DNA of 64,000 nt, from assembly GCA_964016985.1 (NCBI GenBank), contig OZ024836.1, positions 39,738,803 through 39,802,802 of the forward strand, in the 5' to 3' direction. The stretch comes from Anodontia alba. Its lineage: Eukaryota; Mollusca; Bivalvia; Lucinida; Lucinidae. The position numbers were made by a program, and so were the translations under genes. Positions 21,985-33,278 of this stretch are shown here, piece by piece (within the stretch, counting starts at the first letter, position 1; the number at the start of each line of letters is the position of its first letter). A model generated the notes under the pieces. It made no database searches. It had not been told where the DNA came from and saw only the letters and a list, made by a program, of their open reading frames with translations.

Positions 21985-22168
21985 TTACCACTCTCTGAGG
22001 TAGCTCAGAAGCCGACAGAGTGACTACTTTTTCTTATTTTTCCCCAAAAGAGGCTTTGATATTTCATGCAAACTGTCTCCCAATTTGAAATGTCAAAGCC
22101 TATTTTCTCGGGAAAATAAGAAAAAAAATATATAAAAATGTCATCTGCTGAAACTGTGTTATATCCGA
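21985..22168. mobile_element. Foldback MITE close to the 3' end of dioxygenase copy A
   Basis: It has CCACTCTCTGAGGTAGC, then a hairpin pair AGGCTTTGATATTTCATG / GAAATGTCAAAGCCTATT, and closes with TGTCATCTGCTG. It ends about 70 bases beyond the gene's stop codon. There is no counterpart in unit B, so it is unit A-specific. Confidence 0.45.
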
Positions 22169-22239
22169 AATCGTGCTATAAAGATTCGTGTGATACAGAA
22201 GCTTCCACGTAATTGCACTCTTCTCATCTTTGTTTTGAT

Positions 22240-23322
22240 TTATTTCTTGAACTTATAAAACCCAATGACTGCCAATGAGCACACTCCTATTATAGATGCT
22301 GTTATCAACCAGTTTCTTTTCCAATCAACACCATATCCTTTATAGCCAGATAAACGCATGCCCTCATCCCAAGTGGGCAAAAATTCTACACCTGTCGGAT
22401 TACCATCATTGAAGTCGTACATTTTCACTCCAGAGAGTAATTTTGCCTCGTCCGTCGTAGCTATTTCAGGTAACTCTTTTGGGTATTCGATCTCCTTCTG
22501 TGAAAGACTGGGAATATATTTACTGAAAAATGAGACACCTTGAGAGGACCAATGTGTTGTCATATTCACTTCATTATATGCCTCTCGCTTCTGTTCCAAA
22601 TCCAAATCGCTTGTCCATATCGCCGGAGTCATAGAAATAAACACAACGAAGCGCCATCTACCGGGATGTTTGCGGCCTCGAACTGGATTTGCATTGGCAT
22701 GCACTGTTCTTGAATCCCACAGAACCATACCACCCTTTGGTACTGGAACTCTTTTCAATTTGCAGCCTTTCTCTTCAAAATATTTTAGATCTTCATTTCG
22801 AAATCTATAAAAACTGCTGGACGATCTAACCGCTGCTCTGGCATTCGTTCTAAAGAATTCATCCAGAACTGCATGTGATCCTTCCAAAACGTTAAGTGTC
22901 CAGTCATCTTCACAGGCTTCTTCAAGATAAACACCACCCTGATAGGCATGAAGACCGATACGTGCCGAATTTTGGTCAGTATGTAACCAGTGCTCACCGG
23001 GCTTATCAAAGTCCTCTTGTCCATCTTCGGGAGGACGACCTATTGCTACGGCATCAAAACTTGTCAGCAGTTTATCCGTACTCCAGATCTGAGCGAACAC
23101 TTTCTTTGACTTAAGGCGAGCATACCACGTGGGATGCATGTGACCTGTATTGTATCGCTGAATCAGGCTATGGGCTGTAAAAGGCCATTCACCGTCTTTA
23201 AACTGACCCAGCCATTCACGGTACTGGCCGATACTTACATCACATTCATCGGCCGTCATGACGTCACTGACTACCGTGTAGCCTTTCGTTTTCAAATCTG
23301 CGAAGTTTTCATCCGTCAACAT
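22240..23322 (-). CDS. Phytanoyl-CoA dioxygenase-like (PhyH family) protein with C-terminal membrane anchor, copy A
   Basis: An uninterrupted 360-residue frame. The family are Fe(II)/2-oxoglutarate dioxygenases that hydroxylate small or acyl substrates; the substrate here cannot be told. Visible are the HxD iron ligands (H114-T-D116), a distal histidine H208 in RTVHANANP, and an arginine candidate for 2-oxoglutarate binding at R222 or R224 (GRWRFVVF). Residues about 338-355 are a single hydrophobic segment followed by the basic tail YKFKK, suggesting a tail-anchored protein facing the cytosol; the target membrane is unknown. The start is MLTDENF. CAG lies four bases upstream after a pyrimidine-rich run, like a 3' splice site, so a 5' untranslated exon probably lies upstream. 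An AATAAA overlaps the stop codon and could be the poly(A) signal. The coding part has no intron. The paralogue at 34430 has the same length, which supports a functional gene. Confidence 0.9.
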   Translation of the reverse strand: MLTDENFADLKTKGYTVVSDVMTADECDVSIGQYREWLGQFKDGEWPFTAHSLIQRYNTGHMHPTWYARLKSKKVFAQIWSTDKLLTSFDAVAIGRPPEDGQEDFDKPGEHWLHTDQNSARIGLHAYQGGVYLEEACEDDWTLNVLEGSHAVLDEFFRTNARAAVRSSSSFYRFRNEDLKYFEEKGCKLKRVPVPKGGMVLWDSRTVHANANPVRGRKHPGRWRFVVFISMTPAIWTSDLDLEQKREAYNEVNMTTHWSSQGVSFFSKYIPSLSQKEIEYPKELPEIATTDEAKLLSGVKMYDFNDGNPTGVEFLPTWDEGMRLSGYKGYGVDWKRNWLITASIIGVCSLAVIGFYKFKK

Positions 23323-23362
23323 CTTTCTGAAATAGAGATGATAAAATGATCCATAAGGCTTA

Positions 23363-23800
23363 CTCGAGGGGGTTACTTCCTATATATGGCATAGTACGGA
23401 TGTGCGTGCCGAATGGCTCCCTTTTTCAGCGCTGCCAGGTGTATGATTAGCCCCTTTTTTCAACAAAAAGTATATGACTGACCGGATTTTTCTTGATTCG
23501 TATGTGAAAGGACCCACTTTTCTGACATCCCGGTATATGCGTATATTTTTCGCTCAGAGACTTTTCGAGGCTGCTTGTTCTCTTGGTATTCAATCTGTTG
23601 ACTGCTATATTTGTGTAACAACAAGCAATAAATGGGATAATAAATCAAAGGGTAGTATATGAATATGTCAACATTTCGGACGATCAAGTATATGTATGGG
23701 TCCGTGTTTTTTTTCGAACGCCAGGTATATAAATGGGTTAGGTCTCGAAATACTGGCTCGCACACCCGTGCCACAACTACCCCCAAGTTATTCCCTCGAG
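23363..23800. mobile_element. Copy A-specific insertion with inverted ends (CTCGAGGG type) in the predicted dioxygenase intron
   Basis: The stretch begins CTCGAGGGGGTTACTT and ends with the inverted form AAGTTATTCCCTCGAG, about 437 bases apart. Unit B has nothing similar at this place; homology between the units resumes near 23830 and 35999. It looks like a non-autonomous DNA transposon, but I do not recognise the family. Its open frames look non-coding. Confidence 0.45.
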
Positions 23801-23944
23801 GCGGCTTACAGAATGGGCTTAATGATCACAAGGAAAATAAAATTAAAACTATTACGATGAATCAAATCTGCTGTTTTCGGGATTTGAATTGTTCTGTATT
23901 CCCAAGGGTTCTCTACTACACTATAGTTTATGACGACAGCTTAC

Positions 23945-24033
23945 CGTAACACCGGTTTTAGCGACAAAACAGAATGTGCAAGAGTAGATAACCAAATGGC
24001 ATAATGCGCCCTGCAGTGTAATTTATTATAAAC
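23945..24033 (-). promoter_or_regulatory. Predicted TATA box and 5' untranslated exon of dioxygenase copy A
   Basis: On the minus strand a TATA-like stretch (TTATAATAAAT, about 24023-24033) lies about 80 bases before a good donor, TTACG|GTAAGC, whose exon ends at 23945. With the CAG acceptor at 23327-23329 this defines a 618-base GT-AG intron ending four bases before the start codon. The same TATA-like, donor and acceptor elements are kept in copy B. This is inference from motif placement, and no transcript was seen. Confidence 0.35.
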
Positions 24034-24224
24034 CGTAAAACGTGTTTTATATCAATGTTTTGCGAGTTCATCAACATCTATATCATTTTTGAACGGCCCT
24101 CACCGCGTATCTATAACTGGCTCAGTTCGTTTTTGTCCGTGTATTCACTAAAGAAGTCGAAGTCATAAGCCTGGATATTTTGTTAAAATGTTTTTTATAC
24201 TGGAATTTCCCAACAATGTTCATA

Positions 24225-24400
24225 CATCCCATAGTTCCGGATAAGGAACGGTTTTCGTGACCAAAAATACTGATACAGTCTTATTCGCCCCGAAAACACA
24301 TGTTGTGGATACTCATTAGAAGCGTCTCGCCGAGGAGCTTCTAATGAGTACCATCAACATATGTTTTGCGTGAAAAAACAAGAAAACATGTATCTAAAAC
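24225..24400. mobile_element. Foldback element with GTTGTGGATACTC core, unit A
   Basis: Its core is a palindrome, ACTCATTAGAAGCGTCTCG against GAGCTTCTAATGAGTACC, flanked by TTTCGTGACCAAAAATAC and ATATGTTTTGCGTG. The orthologue is at 36410-36590. Confidence 0.4.
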
Positions 24401-24961
24401 TCCTCCTATCTGGAGGTATGCAGATTAACCTTACACACACGTATTATATCAATACCGTTAAATTGTTTCTTATTGTTAAAAAAAATAACATACCCTAGGT
24501 TTCAAAAATCCACAGGCTGAGGGTATTATTAACGATAACAATCCAAGTACCTATTAAGATTAAAGAAATTACTCTTTACCTTTTTATACATTCATAAATA
24601 TATACATGCAGTAAGCCATTTTGTAAGTCAATTGTAATGTCTTAAAATAGACAGACTATTTAGCCGCATCAGAGACAATTGCCCTGATACCACTATCTGT
24701 TAAGTAAAAGTCTAGATGATAAACCTGCGCACCAGATCGGTCTGGACAGTGATTTTCGGCCACCCAATATTTGTACTTTACAATATGTGTATATCGGTAA
24801 ATACCGAACTGAGAAGGCAGCCGTGCAGTCTGGTCTGGCTATTTACATAAGATTGAAGTTGTTTTCTTTAGATGAAGATCATTGATTGATTTCCCTACAG
24901 ATGATGTTGTTTGTGTACACGTTGCGTTTTACAATGATGTACTATCGACAGTACATGTGAT

Positions 24962-25214
24962 AATAAGCTGGGCACAGCATTTCCTTTAAATTGCATGTGC
25001 GTCCTGGGAAGACTGAGGTCAGCCTGCGCATGCGCATAGCATCCGCACAGTTTTATCAGGGTCTCAGGGCACGCTGTTGGTAGACATGCAGCGAGGGAAA
25101 GTGTCTACAGGAGAACAGCGAAGACTCAGATCAACCTGCGCGAATGCTGATCAGAGTCTTCGCTGGGCGCACACGTTTATTGAAAGAAAAGCTGTAACCC
25201 GGCTCAATTTTATT
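24962..25214. mobile_element. GCGCA-type foldback MITE, unit A, with both ends
   Basis: The left end is GCTGGGCACAGCATTTCC and the right end AGAAAAGCTGTAACCCGGC. The frame at 25077-25274 is read through it and is not coding. Confidence 0.45.
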
Positions 25215-25564
25215 ATGACGTTTTATATCATTAAACAAACATGCATAGGCTGCAACGTGTTCGGTGTAATGTAAAAAAAATTGACATTGTAAAAAGCCCC
25301 GTAATAACCCTAACTATCGGGACAGACAGGCCAGAGAAAAACGTGCAGACCAGTGCAGACACAGATCGGACACAGATCGGACAAGTCGAGGTAAATCAAA
25401 TTCGTACCAACAACATATTGATTGCCCTTATTAAGTGGATTGAACTACATTTTTCCAGAAATTTTGAAATCCCTAAGCGCACGGTGCAGTAATTAAGTCG
25501 AACGGGTATATTTTAAAGTAATTAACTACGACACACCAAATTGGTTGTACCCAGTGACATCACA

Positions 25565-25775
25565 TGGGCTGCGTCAAGCGAAAAAGTGCTTTCAAACATG
25601 CGAAAAATTCAGATCATTCTGCGCACGCGTAAAGTATCATCTGGGCATTGGCTCTCCAGTCATACATTCTGTATTCTGTTAGCGACCAGTGAAAGTCCTG
25701 ATCGGACTGCTTGGCTGCACAAGGTCATCCGGGTCTTCGCTGTCCGCATATGCGCGGGGACACGTTTTCGCATGA
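25565..25775. mobile_element. GCGCA-type foldback MITE, unit A
   Basis: It has CTGCGTCAAGCGAAAAAGTG, TTCTGCGCACGCG, TTGGCTCTCCAG and GGGTCTTCGCTGTCCGCAT. The internal palindromes are diverged. Confidence 0.35.
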
Positions 25776-25999
25776 CGCTGCCCAGATCAAAGATGCAATT
25801 TAAAGAGAATTTAAACAGAAAAGGCAATCTGTGTGCACTCACCGACGGGTAATTACAGAGGCTGATATGGCATATGTAATGTAGGCCTGTCTAGATATAA
25901 ACATTAATTAACACAAATTTAATATTAAAACGTTGAAAATAAATTGGAGGGCTTCAGCCTTTAACAGATAGTTGCGCCGAAACCTCTACGACCAGGATA

Positions 26000-26427
26000 C
26001 GGTCCAGCTAGACGATGTTTCCTCGCGGTCGGATTAGGGTCGTCACTGTCAATCTCTTTGTTTCGCTGAGGATTTTTGGCCCAAATCATCTTTGCCGCCC
26101 TACAACACAGCCGGTTGCACCCCGTGCGCACGAACTACTGAAAGTGAAAGTCAGGAAAATCGCCTAGAGAAAAAATCGAACTTACGATCAGACGAGTCCT
26201 GCCTCACAATATGTATATTACCAGCATGTATCGTCTGCTACAGAGGATTTTCATTTCCATATTATCACTAGTAAACTAACATTTGCTTTCGAGTAATTCA
26301 GGTCATTAATGTTAAGATATAATATGGCGCTCTGCCTGGTTTCTTGCTTGTCATGCGCAACAATATGTGAACAGAGATCCACTCTATAGATCAAGGTCAG
26401 CTTGACTTTTGCGTTACGGAGTAATCC

Positions 26428-26430
<3 letters not shown>
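26000..26430. other. Unassigned unique-looking sequence, unit A
   Basis: Conserved in unit B at about 39800-40260 with few changes. Its near identity over 400 bases without repeat features makes it a candidate for conserved non-coding sequence or an unseen exon, but no good frame is present. Confidence 0.4.
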
Positions 26431-26466
<36 letters not shown>

Positions 26467-26699
26467 AAACACCGTGTACAACCACAAATGAGTACGGCTC
26501 GTAGGGAATAAGTTGCTACCTTTATTTTCATTGTTCATAGAAATGGTAGAAGCGCTGCCAGTTAAAATGCAACATAATCTTGCCATCAACAAAATGGTTG
26601 GCACATAAATTATTAACAGTATGTCGAAAATCCGCTTTCTAGATCAACTGGTTCTAAATTTGATAAAGAATCATGCCGAAAATTGAACATTTGCTCAAC

Positions 26700-27170
26700 A
26701 TTTGCGCAACACTTGCTCAGATAGGAACGATTAAAAAATAAAATAAATAAAAAAAAAATAAACAATACCTCCACCAACAACAAAAAATAAATGAATAAAT
26801 AAACAGTAAAAAAAATGAAATAAAAAAGATAAGCGAACAGACAGTTGCTCAACATTTGCTCAACATTTTGCTCATTATTTGCTTAGATCGGAACATTTAA
26901 AACAAACAAAAATACATAGATAAATAAATAAATCAATCAATATGGAATAAAAATAAATAAATGAAAATAAAAGATAAGAGATTAGACAGACAAAAAAAAA
27001 CAAAAAACAAAAAAAAAAAAAAAACACACACACACAAACAAACAAACAAACAAAAATTAAAAAAAAGGTAAAAAAAGAATAGATAAATAAAAAATAAACA
27101 AACAAAAGGAAAATATTGGGGAAAAACAAAAACAACAAAAGAATAAATAAACAGGCAGATAAATCAAATT
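26700..27170. repeat. A-rich low-complexity tract, unit A
   Basis: Runs of AAATAAATAAA and AAACAAACAAA with GCTCAACATTTGCTCA islands. The Phe-rich open frames on the minus strand are artefacts of the composition. Confidence 0.85.
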
Positions 27171-27639
27171 ATTTCTCACCTGCACTTGGATAGAGACAAA
27201 CAAAGGCATCACATCATCAAGGGAGAGTTGTCTATAGTCTGTCCGTCTAATATGGGGCTCTCCGATGGGTGTTGAGCTAAGAGTCCTAGTGAAGTCACGA
27301 AAAAGGGACCGGTCTGGCCCATGATGAACAAAAAATAGCTGCGGAAAAAGTATTTTCCTTTTTTAGTGGTCCTTAAAAGTAAATTTCTACGACTTTTTGG
27401 CCTCTAAAATCCGTTTTTTTTCTGCAAGACATCTTGCAATATACTATGGTAATAAGGCATCGTTGGCACGAGTTTCATCGAAATTGGCGTTAATCGGTGA
27501 CCCTTCTATTTTGGATTTATATTCCCAAATCAAACCCTTATATTTGGGGGGCGCGGGGGGAGGGGGGCGGAGGTATTGCATGCAGCAATCTATAATTTGA
27601 AGGGAACTTCGCTTAGCCATGTCAGTATTCTTTTCTTAG

Positions 27640-27671
<32 letters not shown>

Positions 27672-28066
27672 AACTGTTCAATTCGTATGGGGCAAGTTAT
27701 TACGTCTTTTTTTTTTTTTACACACCACAGATCTCATAGAGTGCAATGTAAATAAATAGCCAATTACGTCAGGTTGTCCTGGTGTTTGATCCCCTTAATT
27801 ACTCCACATTTTTTGTAGACACTAGTGCACGTGCTATTGCATCGACCGCATCGTATTGATGCGCGCTACAAACGTTCCTAATTTCAGCCCAATCTGATGG
27901 CAAGTACAGTAAATGAGACTTAAATATTTTTTTCTGATGTCCCCGCCAAGGTTTAAAGTCCAACAAAATCCGACCCTTATCGATCGGCTTGAAACTTGCA
28001 TCAAATGATAGGCCCGGCGCAATAAATCACTGGGCCATGTACTGCAACATTCTTAGCTCCTCCCCA

Positions 28067-28135
28067 GCGGGAACACAACGTTGAAACAACGTCGATTCAA
28101 CGTTGTTTCAACGCTGTGAGCCTGCTGGGTCGTTT
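28067..28135. repeat. ACAACGTTGA hairpin, unit A
   Basis: ACAACGTTGAAACAACGTCG and its inverse, flanked by CCCAGC/GCTGGG. This is a widespread type of short palindromic repeat. Confidence 0.4.
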
Positions 28136-28251
28136 TTTGAGTTAAGGCTCTTGAAGTATCGATTTTTACTAATATCTCACTTTCCTTATTTTCTGCAGTA
28201 AAACATTCCTTTCGATCCACATTGTCTGATTATTGTGGATTATGTACACAC

Positions 28252-28737
28252 CAGTGTTGTCCCGATGATCAAATATAATCGATCATCAGTAACGTTTTCT
28301 CTTGTAACTGATAATCGGAAATAATTTTCATAATCGGCTAATTCTACTTTTAGGAATATATTTTTCTCACGTTTTTTTGTTCTCAGGTTTAAGTTGTTAA
28401 AAATGAAATACTAAGCTGTCTATTGGGTCTTTTTAGATTTGAGGTAAATGGAAGTGAAACAGATGATAAACATAGCCTGAAATAAGCATGGATCCAGATA
28501 AAAGCACTTTTCAACCGGAAAAGTTGATATTTTCCCTTTTTTCTTCATGAAAACCATGGTAAACTAAGAAAAAAATATTATGTGATTAGCCTATCTTATA
28601 TGGAGTTATGAATACGTACTTGGAAGAGGGATGAAATAAAAATGAACGTTTTCTACAAGTCGACTCTTAGTCGTATCAGTCGATTTTACTAAATCGATGA
28701 ACGATTAAAAAAATCTGGCCGATTTCCAACACTACAC
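28252..28737. mobile_element. hAT-like MITE, unit A
   Basis: Short inverted ends CAGTGTTGTCC and GGCCGATTTCCAACACT bound AT-rich DNA with repeated TCGATCAT/ATCGATGA motifs. The ends resemble hAT termini. An 8-bp target duplication could not be confirmed. Confidence 0.35.
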
Positions 28738-29047
28738 GTATTATGCAACGCATGTATCCAGACCATTTAATGAGTAATGCACGAAACACTTAGTCTCTTA
28801 AGACGTGCCATCTGTGAAGACCCTTATGTGCCTGCACACCCGCGATCTCTGATCAGGGCCTTGTCTCTTCCTCAATATCTTCTACAGTATCCATTAATTA
28901 TGCAAGCGGCCAACGAAAGCCCTGATCAGCAATATTTAGGATAACTGGAAAAGTGTTTGTGAGGCATTATGCCTCGAACTATATGCTTGTCCCCCAAAAA
29001 ATGCCAAAATTGAAAAGGGGCACAACTCTTAAAAAAATAATCAGATC

Positions 29048-29067
29048 TCCACCCCCCTCCCCCACCC

Positions 29068-29124
<57 letters not shown>

Positions 29125-29133
29125 TCTCTCTCT
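29048..29133. repeat. C-rich tract and (CT)n, unit B
   Basis: The C-rich tract joins directly to about 30 CT units. The orthologue of the 650 bases before the unit A tract is absent. Confidence 0.9.
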
Positions 29134-29378
29134 GCTTTCATTTTCATGAATAAGCTCACATTGTTCCATGATTGTTAGTCTTTTGTGTTACATGTACGTG
29201 TTTTATTTTAATGAGTAATGTTGTTGAGGGCCCTAAGGAAAATTGGATAAACCAACTAGGTTACCCTCGGTAAATAAAGTATTTACTTACTAACTTACTT
29301 ACTTACTAACTGATTTACTACTGTACGAAAGTGGCAGTAAAGTATATACAACACTGAGTACTTTGTTTTATTATACAT

Positions 29379-29705
29379 AGTCGACTCTCGTTATCTCGAA
29401 GTCCAAGGGACTCTCTGATATACTTCGAGATATCCGTACCTTGACATATCAGATTTGTAGAACTGAGGAAAAAAAATAATCGAACAACCATATTTCATAA
29501 ATTTGAAATGTGATTTGACTTCTGAATTTAGAGATATATTGAAAATATTGTGAGAAAGAGGAGAAATTGCTCCTAATTTCACCTCTTTTCCACAATATTT
29601 TGTTACCAGTTGTTTGATTTCCATGTTAAAACAGGTACCAGAGTTTTCACTTCGAGATAAGCGGTTATTCGAGATAAGCGAATTCGAGATAACGAGAGTC
29701 GACTG
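29379..29705. mobile_element. pogo/Tigger-like MITE, unit B
   Basis: This is the orthologue of 16980-17293. The left terminus has lost two bases (TAGTCGACTCTCG). The internal hairpin AGGAGAAATTGCTCC is better kept than in unit A. Confidence 0.6.
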
Positions 29706-29906
29706 TATTACATAATTGTTGATATAGTAGATACAGCAATGGGGTCGGGCCACAAGTATTAGACTATTTGTATATTTAATTACACATCATTTGACATAAA
29801 TGAAATAAAACAAAGAGTACTGTATTCAGAGTGGAAGCAATTTCAAGGACACACATACATACATACATATATAATCGATATGAAGCTATATGAAATTTCG
29901 AGACTA

Positions 29907-30070
29907 TTAACCCATAAAGTGCCTAGCAATACTGTGGCAGACGGCATTCTAATTTCTTTTTATTCTTTTTTATTACTTTTCAGGGAAAATAAAACTTGGT
30001 AATCGTCTGTCGAGCATTACAATATCAAAATTACGTCTGCTGCAGATCTGATAAATACTTTAAGGGTGAA
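29907..30070. mobile_element. TTAA MITE (piggyBac-like), unit B
   Basis: This is the orthologous copy of 17512-17674. It was therefore present before the duplication. Confidence 0.45.
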
Positions 30071-30309
30071 ATCAATATTGATTGAAGGTAATTAACTCGT
30101 AAATGTCGAAGGTCCCAAAATGAGACGTTGGCAAACAATGTAGAACCAACTCAGACATCGATAAACATGACGTCTGATCTGTTTCTGAACTGTTAGCAAT
30201 TTGAGATAACAGACGCAATTTAGGCATTTTCTATATAACACCCCTTTAGATACACACGTGTAACTGATCCTTCGGGTATCCATGATTGAAGAGTCCATTG
30301 AATATATCT

Positions 30310-30520
30310 AGATCTTAATGACTTAACCCTTTGCTTTCATCCCTACAGACCAATATAAATACCTTTGCAAACAGTACAGATCAAGATGAGACGGCTCGTT
30401 ACGAGCCGTCTCATCTGGATCCACACTGTTTGCCATATTAGTAATGAGTTTCACTCGAAACCCCTATTTGCAACAATGGATGTGTCCAAATTCAGAGATG
30501 GAAGGTTCCATTCTAAAAAC
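30310..30520. mobile_element. Hairpin element with TTCAGAGATGGAAG flank, unit B
   Basis: This is the orthologue of 17900-18125, with arms around GGCTCGTTACGAGCC. Confidence 0.4.
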
Positions 30521-30580
30521 TCATGGGCTAAACGGTACAATGTAATTATAATACATTTGTGCATTTATCTTTGACATTAT

Positions 30581-30626
30581 CACACACACACACACACACA
30601 CATACACACATACACACACACACACA
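30581..30626. repeat. (CA)n microsatellite, unit B
   Basis: About 22 units with two CATA interruptions, orthologous to 18181-18257. Confidence 0.95.
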
Positions 30627-30767
30627 ATGTATGACATTTTACGAGACAGAAAACAGAAAACATCAAAACAGAAAATATACACAATGAAATATTCCTGCAT
30701 TAAATATTTGTGACACCTGTTACTTAAAGACATATAAATGAGTGGCAGCATAGAATTTCATAAAAGA

Positions 30768-30940
30768 CTGTACGTGCGCCAAGCGAAGACACAGGTAACC
30801 CTGCGCATCCGCGCAGGCTGATCAGTCTTCGCTGTCCGCCTGAAGACGCTCGGATCCTTGGCTACCCATAGAGTGCAGTGCAGGCTGATCTGAGTCCTCA
30901 CTGACCACACATGCAATCTTGAAGGAAATGCTTTGCCCCC
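30768..30940. mobile_element. GCGCA-type foldback MITE, unit B
   Basis: It matches 18395-18560 closely, including the GGAAATGCTTTGCCCC right border. Confidence 0.4.
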
Positions 30941-31193
30941 GCCCGTGCATTTAAAATCTGTGGCACCCGTTACATGTTGACAAACACCTATATCTGAGTC
31001 ACCGGCTACTCGTACATTGTACAAGTATTTGCTTTCACAAAAGGCCAGGTCTATGCTAAACGAAGACCAAGCTTTTTGTGAAAGCTAAGACTTGCATATA
31101 AGTTAAGCTGTTCATGGCAAACAACATTGGAGATGTCCTTGACCTTTCATAAAGTACTTCCGGGGCAATTGCAAACTCTAAAAATATCTACTC

Positions 31194-31478
31194 CATTATG
31201 AAAACACGCCTATTCAAATATATTGAAAATTTAAACAACAAAAAAAAAATGAAAATTTTCAGATAAAAATTCTGATATTTTTCATATGTCTGCTCAAAAC
31301 ATAGATTGTGGTACTCGTTAGAACCGCCTCGGCGAGGCGGTTCTAACGCGTACCCACAATCTATGTTTTAGAGCAGAAATAAGGAAAATAATGTATACCC
31401 CTGTAAACCCCAGTTTTACTATATACGTAAAAGTGGGGTTTAAGGGGGTCAAAATTATATAGGAATGTTTTCGTAATG
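31194..31478. mobile_element. CATYACG MITE, reverse orientation, unit B
   Basis: It keeps the full hairpin CCGCCTCGGCGAGGCGG, showing that the unit A copy lost one arm. Confidence 0.6.
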
Positions 31479-31799
31479 AAATAGGGTAGACAGTAATACA
31501 GATTATCCGTGAAATTACTTTTTAGAGGCTACGAAATTAGTACTTTAGCTCATCAGATTTGCATTTTTAATCCTGTAATATTTTGATATCCTTTGATTTT
31601 CATGAAATTTGATTGTCAACTCTGTAACTTAAGTTTATGTTTGGTCTAAGGGTGTAAACTTCAACTGTCTTTCTGCCGGATGTCATGGAGCCATAATGGA
31701 AATAAGTCAAATGATTTTCATTTACATTTTGTGTTGTCCATGGTACTGGTTACATGACATTAAGCCATCATTTAGTGTACATAATATTGTACAACTGAT

Positions 31800-32145
31800 G
31801 CATTCGCCCCGGTGAACATCACATTCTCGGGCTGACAACCTCAATAGAATACTTGTTCACCTCGGTGAACATCACTTTCTCGGGCTTACAAAATCAGTAG
31901 TAAACCTCAACAGAATGCAACAATTTTTATATGACTATTTTTAGCTGTCTGGTAGTAGCGACAAAAGTGTTGTTGACCGGTCCCTGACCTATGCCAGGTT
32001 ATTTGTTATATGACTATTTTTAGCTGTCTGGTAGCATCCTTGACCTATGCCTGGCTATTTGTTATTGACTATTTTTATCCGTCTGGCAGCAGTGACAGAA
32101 GTGATGTTGACCGGTTCTTGATCCCAGCCCGGCTATTTTTAACAA
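31800..32145. repeat. Short tandem blocks, unit B
   Basis: This is the orthologue of 19395-19760 with the same number of blocks, so the expansion came before the duplication. Confidence 0.6.
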
Positions 32146-32308
32146 GCAGCAGCTAATTTTAGCAAACATCAGGATTTGTAAAATCTTGATACAGCCATTT
32201 TCTGCCAGTCAGAGAAGGGCTGTGTTGGCAGTCGTATAAGAAAGCATTATGCAATTTTATGTGTGCTATATTGCGTAATTTTTATCAAAATAAACTTAAG
32301 TAACCGGT

Positions 32309-32650
32309 CAGTGAACGCTCGTTATAACAACAACATTTGTTCTAAAATATGTCATTAAAATGAATTTCCTGTTGTAAAGAATGCTTCATGAGCAGAATTA
32401 CATGTAAGAAAATTACTGATTTATTCATGTTTTCTCACAGAACATGTGTTTTGGATATTTGTTAGAATCGACTCAGTGAGGCAATTCAGACACATATCGA
32501 AAATATATGCTTCTTCAAGTATAATTTACAATATTCTTGCATAATATCTGATTAACTGTCACCTCTTGAGTGAAAGTTTCGCGCCAGTTAAATTATCACT
32601 ATAACCAGTTTTGTCGTTATATCGAGTGTCGGTATAAAGAGGCTTGACTG
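32309..32650. mobile_element. pogo-like MITE (CAGTGAACGCTCGTTATAAC), unit B
   Basis: It matches 19913-20249 end to end, so it pre-dates the duplication. Confidence 0.5.
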
Positions 32651-32740
32651 TATATATATAATCTGTATGAATATTTAGAGACGTTCAAACCAGTCTTAAA
32701 TATGAAAAATAACGCAGTGAGAAACCGGTTACATATACAC

Positions 32741-32743
<3 letters not shown>

Positions 32744-32811
<68 letters not shown>
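32744..32811. repeat. (TA)n microsatellite, unit B
   Basis: About 34 units at the place orthologous to 20342. Confidence 0.95.
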
Positions 32812-32813
<2 letters not shown>

Positions 32814-32984
32814 TAGTCATCAAATCAGTACAAACAACATAATGGATTGTGCAATAAAAAGACACACCGGTTATATTTTCAGGTTCATACATAATGTGTG
32901 TGGAAATTTAAGTGAGTAACAAATCAAACCAAATAAAATAGTGCGCTGTGCAATAAATCAGTGTCACCGGTTATATGATATGTA

Positions 32985-33278
32985 CATTTGTTTGTGTTGA
33001 GGTTTTACGGCCCTGTCAACCCAATGGGGTCATGTCGAGCGCGGTCAGTTTACCTAACCACAGGCTTAGTCCTCTAAGCGGTTAACCAGTATTGTGCACA
33101 TTCTTTCGCCAGAAACTGACAACTGCCCTTCTTGAATCAGCGAAGGGAGAGAATGACCGTAGAAAATATTTCATGATCAATCTCTACGAAAGAATGATGC
33201 CGACCTCTGCGGCGGTTGAACCCGCGACCTCCTGGTCTCAAGTCGGACGGCGCATCCAACTCAGCCACCGAGGCCGGC
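32985..33278 (-). mobile_element. tRNA-derived SINE, unit B only, with 13-bp target duplication
   Basis: TATATGATATGTA stands on both sides (32972-32984, 33279-33291). The head reads GCCGGCCTCGGTGGCTGAG, and the B box is GGGTTCAACC. The tail ends in AACACAAACAAA. Unit A has the empty site near 20550. The 294-base copy is the most complete of its family here. Confidence 0.75.

Larger units (their letters stand above)
15941..28931. repeat. Tandem segmental duplication, unit A
   Basis: The unit begins at atattaggataactgg and ends at ccctgatcagca. Order inside: C-rich and (CA)n stretch, pogo-like MITE, TTAA MITE, hairpins, (CA)n, foldback MITE, CATYACG MITE, tandem blocks, pogo-like MITE, (TA)n, unit-specific stretch 20960-22200, dioxygenase gene, foldback MITEs, A-rich low complexity, ACAACGTTGA hairpin, hAT-like MITE. 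The same order is found in unit B. Length is about 12,990 bases. About 650 bases at 16060-16715 are missing from unit B. Confidence 0.9.

Noticed and set aside
26613..27138. Phe-rich frames resembling membrane proteins
   Set aside because: They arise from A-rich low-complexity DNA read on the minus strand.
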